From Pyrenopolyporus hunteri (Eukaryota > Ascomycota > Sordariomycetes > Xylariales > Hypoxylaceae), in contig CADCXC010000010.1 of NCBI GenBank assembly GCA_902806595.1, forward strand, positions 2,294,001-2,358,000: a DNA stretch of 64,000 bases, read 5' to 3'. Below are positions 62,725 to 64,000 of this stretch, piece by piece (positions within the stretch are counted from its first letter, which is position 1; the number at the start of each line of letters is the position of its first letter). A program made the position numbers and the translations under genes. The notes beneath the pieces are model-generated. The model ran no database searches. It had not been told where the DNA came from and saw only the letters and a list, made by a program, of their open reading frames with translations.

Positions 62725-64000
62725 AACGCCTCGTTTGCGCTACTGTTAAAGCGTTAATGAATGTGATCCCGATTTCTTTTTTTTTTTTTAAAAAAAAAAG
62801 AAAAAAAAAGAAAAGAAAACAGGGACCGCCGAGCTTACACAATCTGGTTTAGGGTGTGAATGATACTGAGGCAGGTCAAGTTCCTAGGGCATTCATAGGG
62901 CGCTAGTAGGGGGGTTCGATTGGCTATTGCTTTGCAATTGAGAAATCCGACCCCAGCTAAGAAGTACTACCTCAGCCATGTTTCTCGTTCCGGTCGGCAG
63001 ATTCATATCACACAGACCTGAGGCTATCTTGCTGAGAATCGCCGACCGTCTACTTCCGTGCGGAGCCAAATGCGGAACTAACGTCGAGTATACTATATGT
63101 TCATTGTCGTGGTCGATATACAAGCCGGTTGTATAGGCGATATATGAAGGCATTCAACATCCCAGGCCGTGTCCACCTGGATCTCCGTTTCATGTGTTCC
63201 ACGCTGAAAACGCGCACCGCATCTTATTCCATCAACTCCCATCTAAGGCTAAGTAGCCTACTAGGTACCTGGGTAACATCTCCCTTAATAACGGTAGAGG
63301 TTCATTGCACAGCTGGCTCGCAAGGAGGGAAAGGGGCTCATTTCTACCTGGGTACCGACTTGCAGTCTTTAGAAAGTATGCCAAGGTGGGTAGACGGAAG
63401 TGAACCTCGATGGATAAACTAGCCACGTCAAGGAATGGCACCATCTAAGGTCATCATCGCGAGCGTTGACCCCGTCTTACCGTTACTTCGACTGGATTCA
63501 TCTCGCGTGCTGGGGTTCCTAATTATTTTAGGCGCCTCTTTTCGACTATTATTAGCTGTCGCTGACCATATTAAGCAATGTTAAACTAACAGACTATTTG
63601 GCAGGTCGTTAGCACCGCTTATGAAACTGAAATATCGTTCCTAATCTACTAGTTGGCCCCCCGTGATCGTCGTAAAGGTCATCATCATCGCGAATCGGCG
63701 TCTCCGCTGAAGGAGGAGGTACATACGCGCTGCGTTTAGAAACAGAAATATATGCGATCCCATCTTGCTCCATCAGGTATCGTTCGCCTGCCGTTTTATT
63801 TCCAACCGAACCCGCACGATTTCACAAGGTCGCGGGCGCGTAAATCGTCTCTACCGTCCCGGGTGCCTGTTGTCGGCGTGGACAAGCACCAAATGTCTAC
63901 CCAATCTATATGTCTTCGTGCGTACTCCTATTGTCCTTTCGAGCCAGGTAGCCCTCTATACGTAAGGCTCGCGCCCTCTCACCGAGTCTGAGCAAGCGCC
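62725..64000. other. 3' flank of DPH2, no gene recognised
   Basis: After the poly-T/poly-A palindrome the sequence has normal composition, but only short frames without family resemblance (62893-63153 on minus, 63129-63422 and 63752-63991 on plus). A TACCTGGGTA-like motif lies near 63262. The window ends without a recognisable next gene. Confidence 0.5.
62773..62819. repeat. Poly-T/poly-A inverted tract
   Basis: A run of 13 T is followed immediately by 10 A and interrupted poly-A, so the tract is nearly self-complementary. It lies about 50 bases after the DPH2 stop and could act in 3'-end formation, or be a slippage product. Confidence 0.6.

Overview
This is nuclear DNA of a filamentous ascomycete (Pezizomycotina, probably Sordariomycetes). 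The evidence is short GT-AG introns of 55-222 nt in most genes, an intron-containing nuclear tRNA-Thr, fungal-type gene families, and two very AT-rich blocks carrying the C-to-T/G-to-A signature of repeat-induced point mutation (RIP). Palindromic TACCTAGGTA-type microsatellites are scattered between genes and suggest Xylariales or relatives, but that is a guess.

Layout. 1-3315: end of an AT-rich, RIP-degraded block without genes. 3316-32344: a gene island of about 29 kb with ordinary base composition. In order it holds a secreted heme-thiolate peroxidase (+), a short-chain dehydrogenase (-), a DJ-1/PfpI protein (+), a secreted gamma-glutamyltranspeptidase (-), an unrecognised nuclear-type protein (-), a small secreted cysteine-containing protein (-), a LaeA/UMTA-like methyltransferase in nine exons (-), tRNA-Thr(AGU) (-), an MpaB-like membrane oxygenase (-), the GPI-transamidase subunit PIG-S/Gpi17 (-) and a Fat1-type very-long-chain acyl-CoA synthetase (+). 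32345-60735: a 28-kb AT-rich RIP block. 60736-64000: normal composition again, with the diphthamide gene DPH2 (+).

Gene models were rebuilt by hand from splice sites and protein-family continuity. Several differ from simple open frames: three models need exons of 7, 16 and 13 nt, and the secreted protein gains a second exon with four of its six mature cysteines. Housekeeping genes (GPI17, FAT1, DPH2, tRNA) sit at or near the edges of the island or block. The middle is accessory: peroxidase, reductase, DJ-1, GGT, methyltransferase and MpaB-like oxygenase resemble tailoring enzymes, but no synthase, cyclase or transporter is visible, so a biosynthetic cluster is only a hypothesis.

The AT block is not featureless. 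By hand alignment I delimited two LTR families. LTR1 (about 267 bp) has six near-full-length copies, five flanked by matching 5-bp target duplications, so they are solo LTRs. LTR2 (186 bp, TG...CA) has one intact, non-RIPed solo copy at 43421-43606 and a fully RIPed inverted copy at 36235-36420. These two align without gaps over 186 bases; 62 of 63 differences are C-to-T or G-to-A. Only 12 of 36 bases in CpG are mutated against 50 of 59 C/G bases outside CpG, so the mutator in this lineage appears to spare CpG. The block also holds an 87-bp minisatellite with an exactly constant period, and both its borders carry TACCTAGG arrays.
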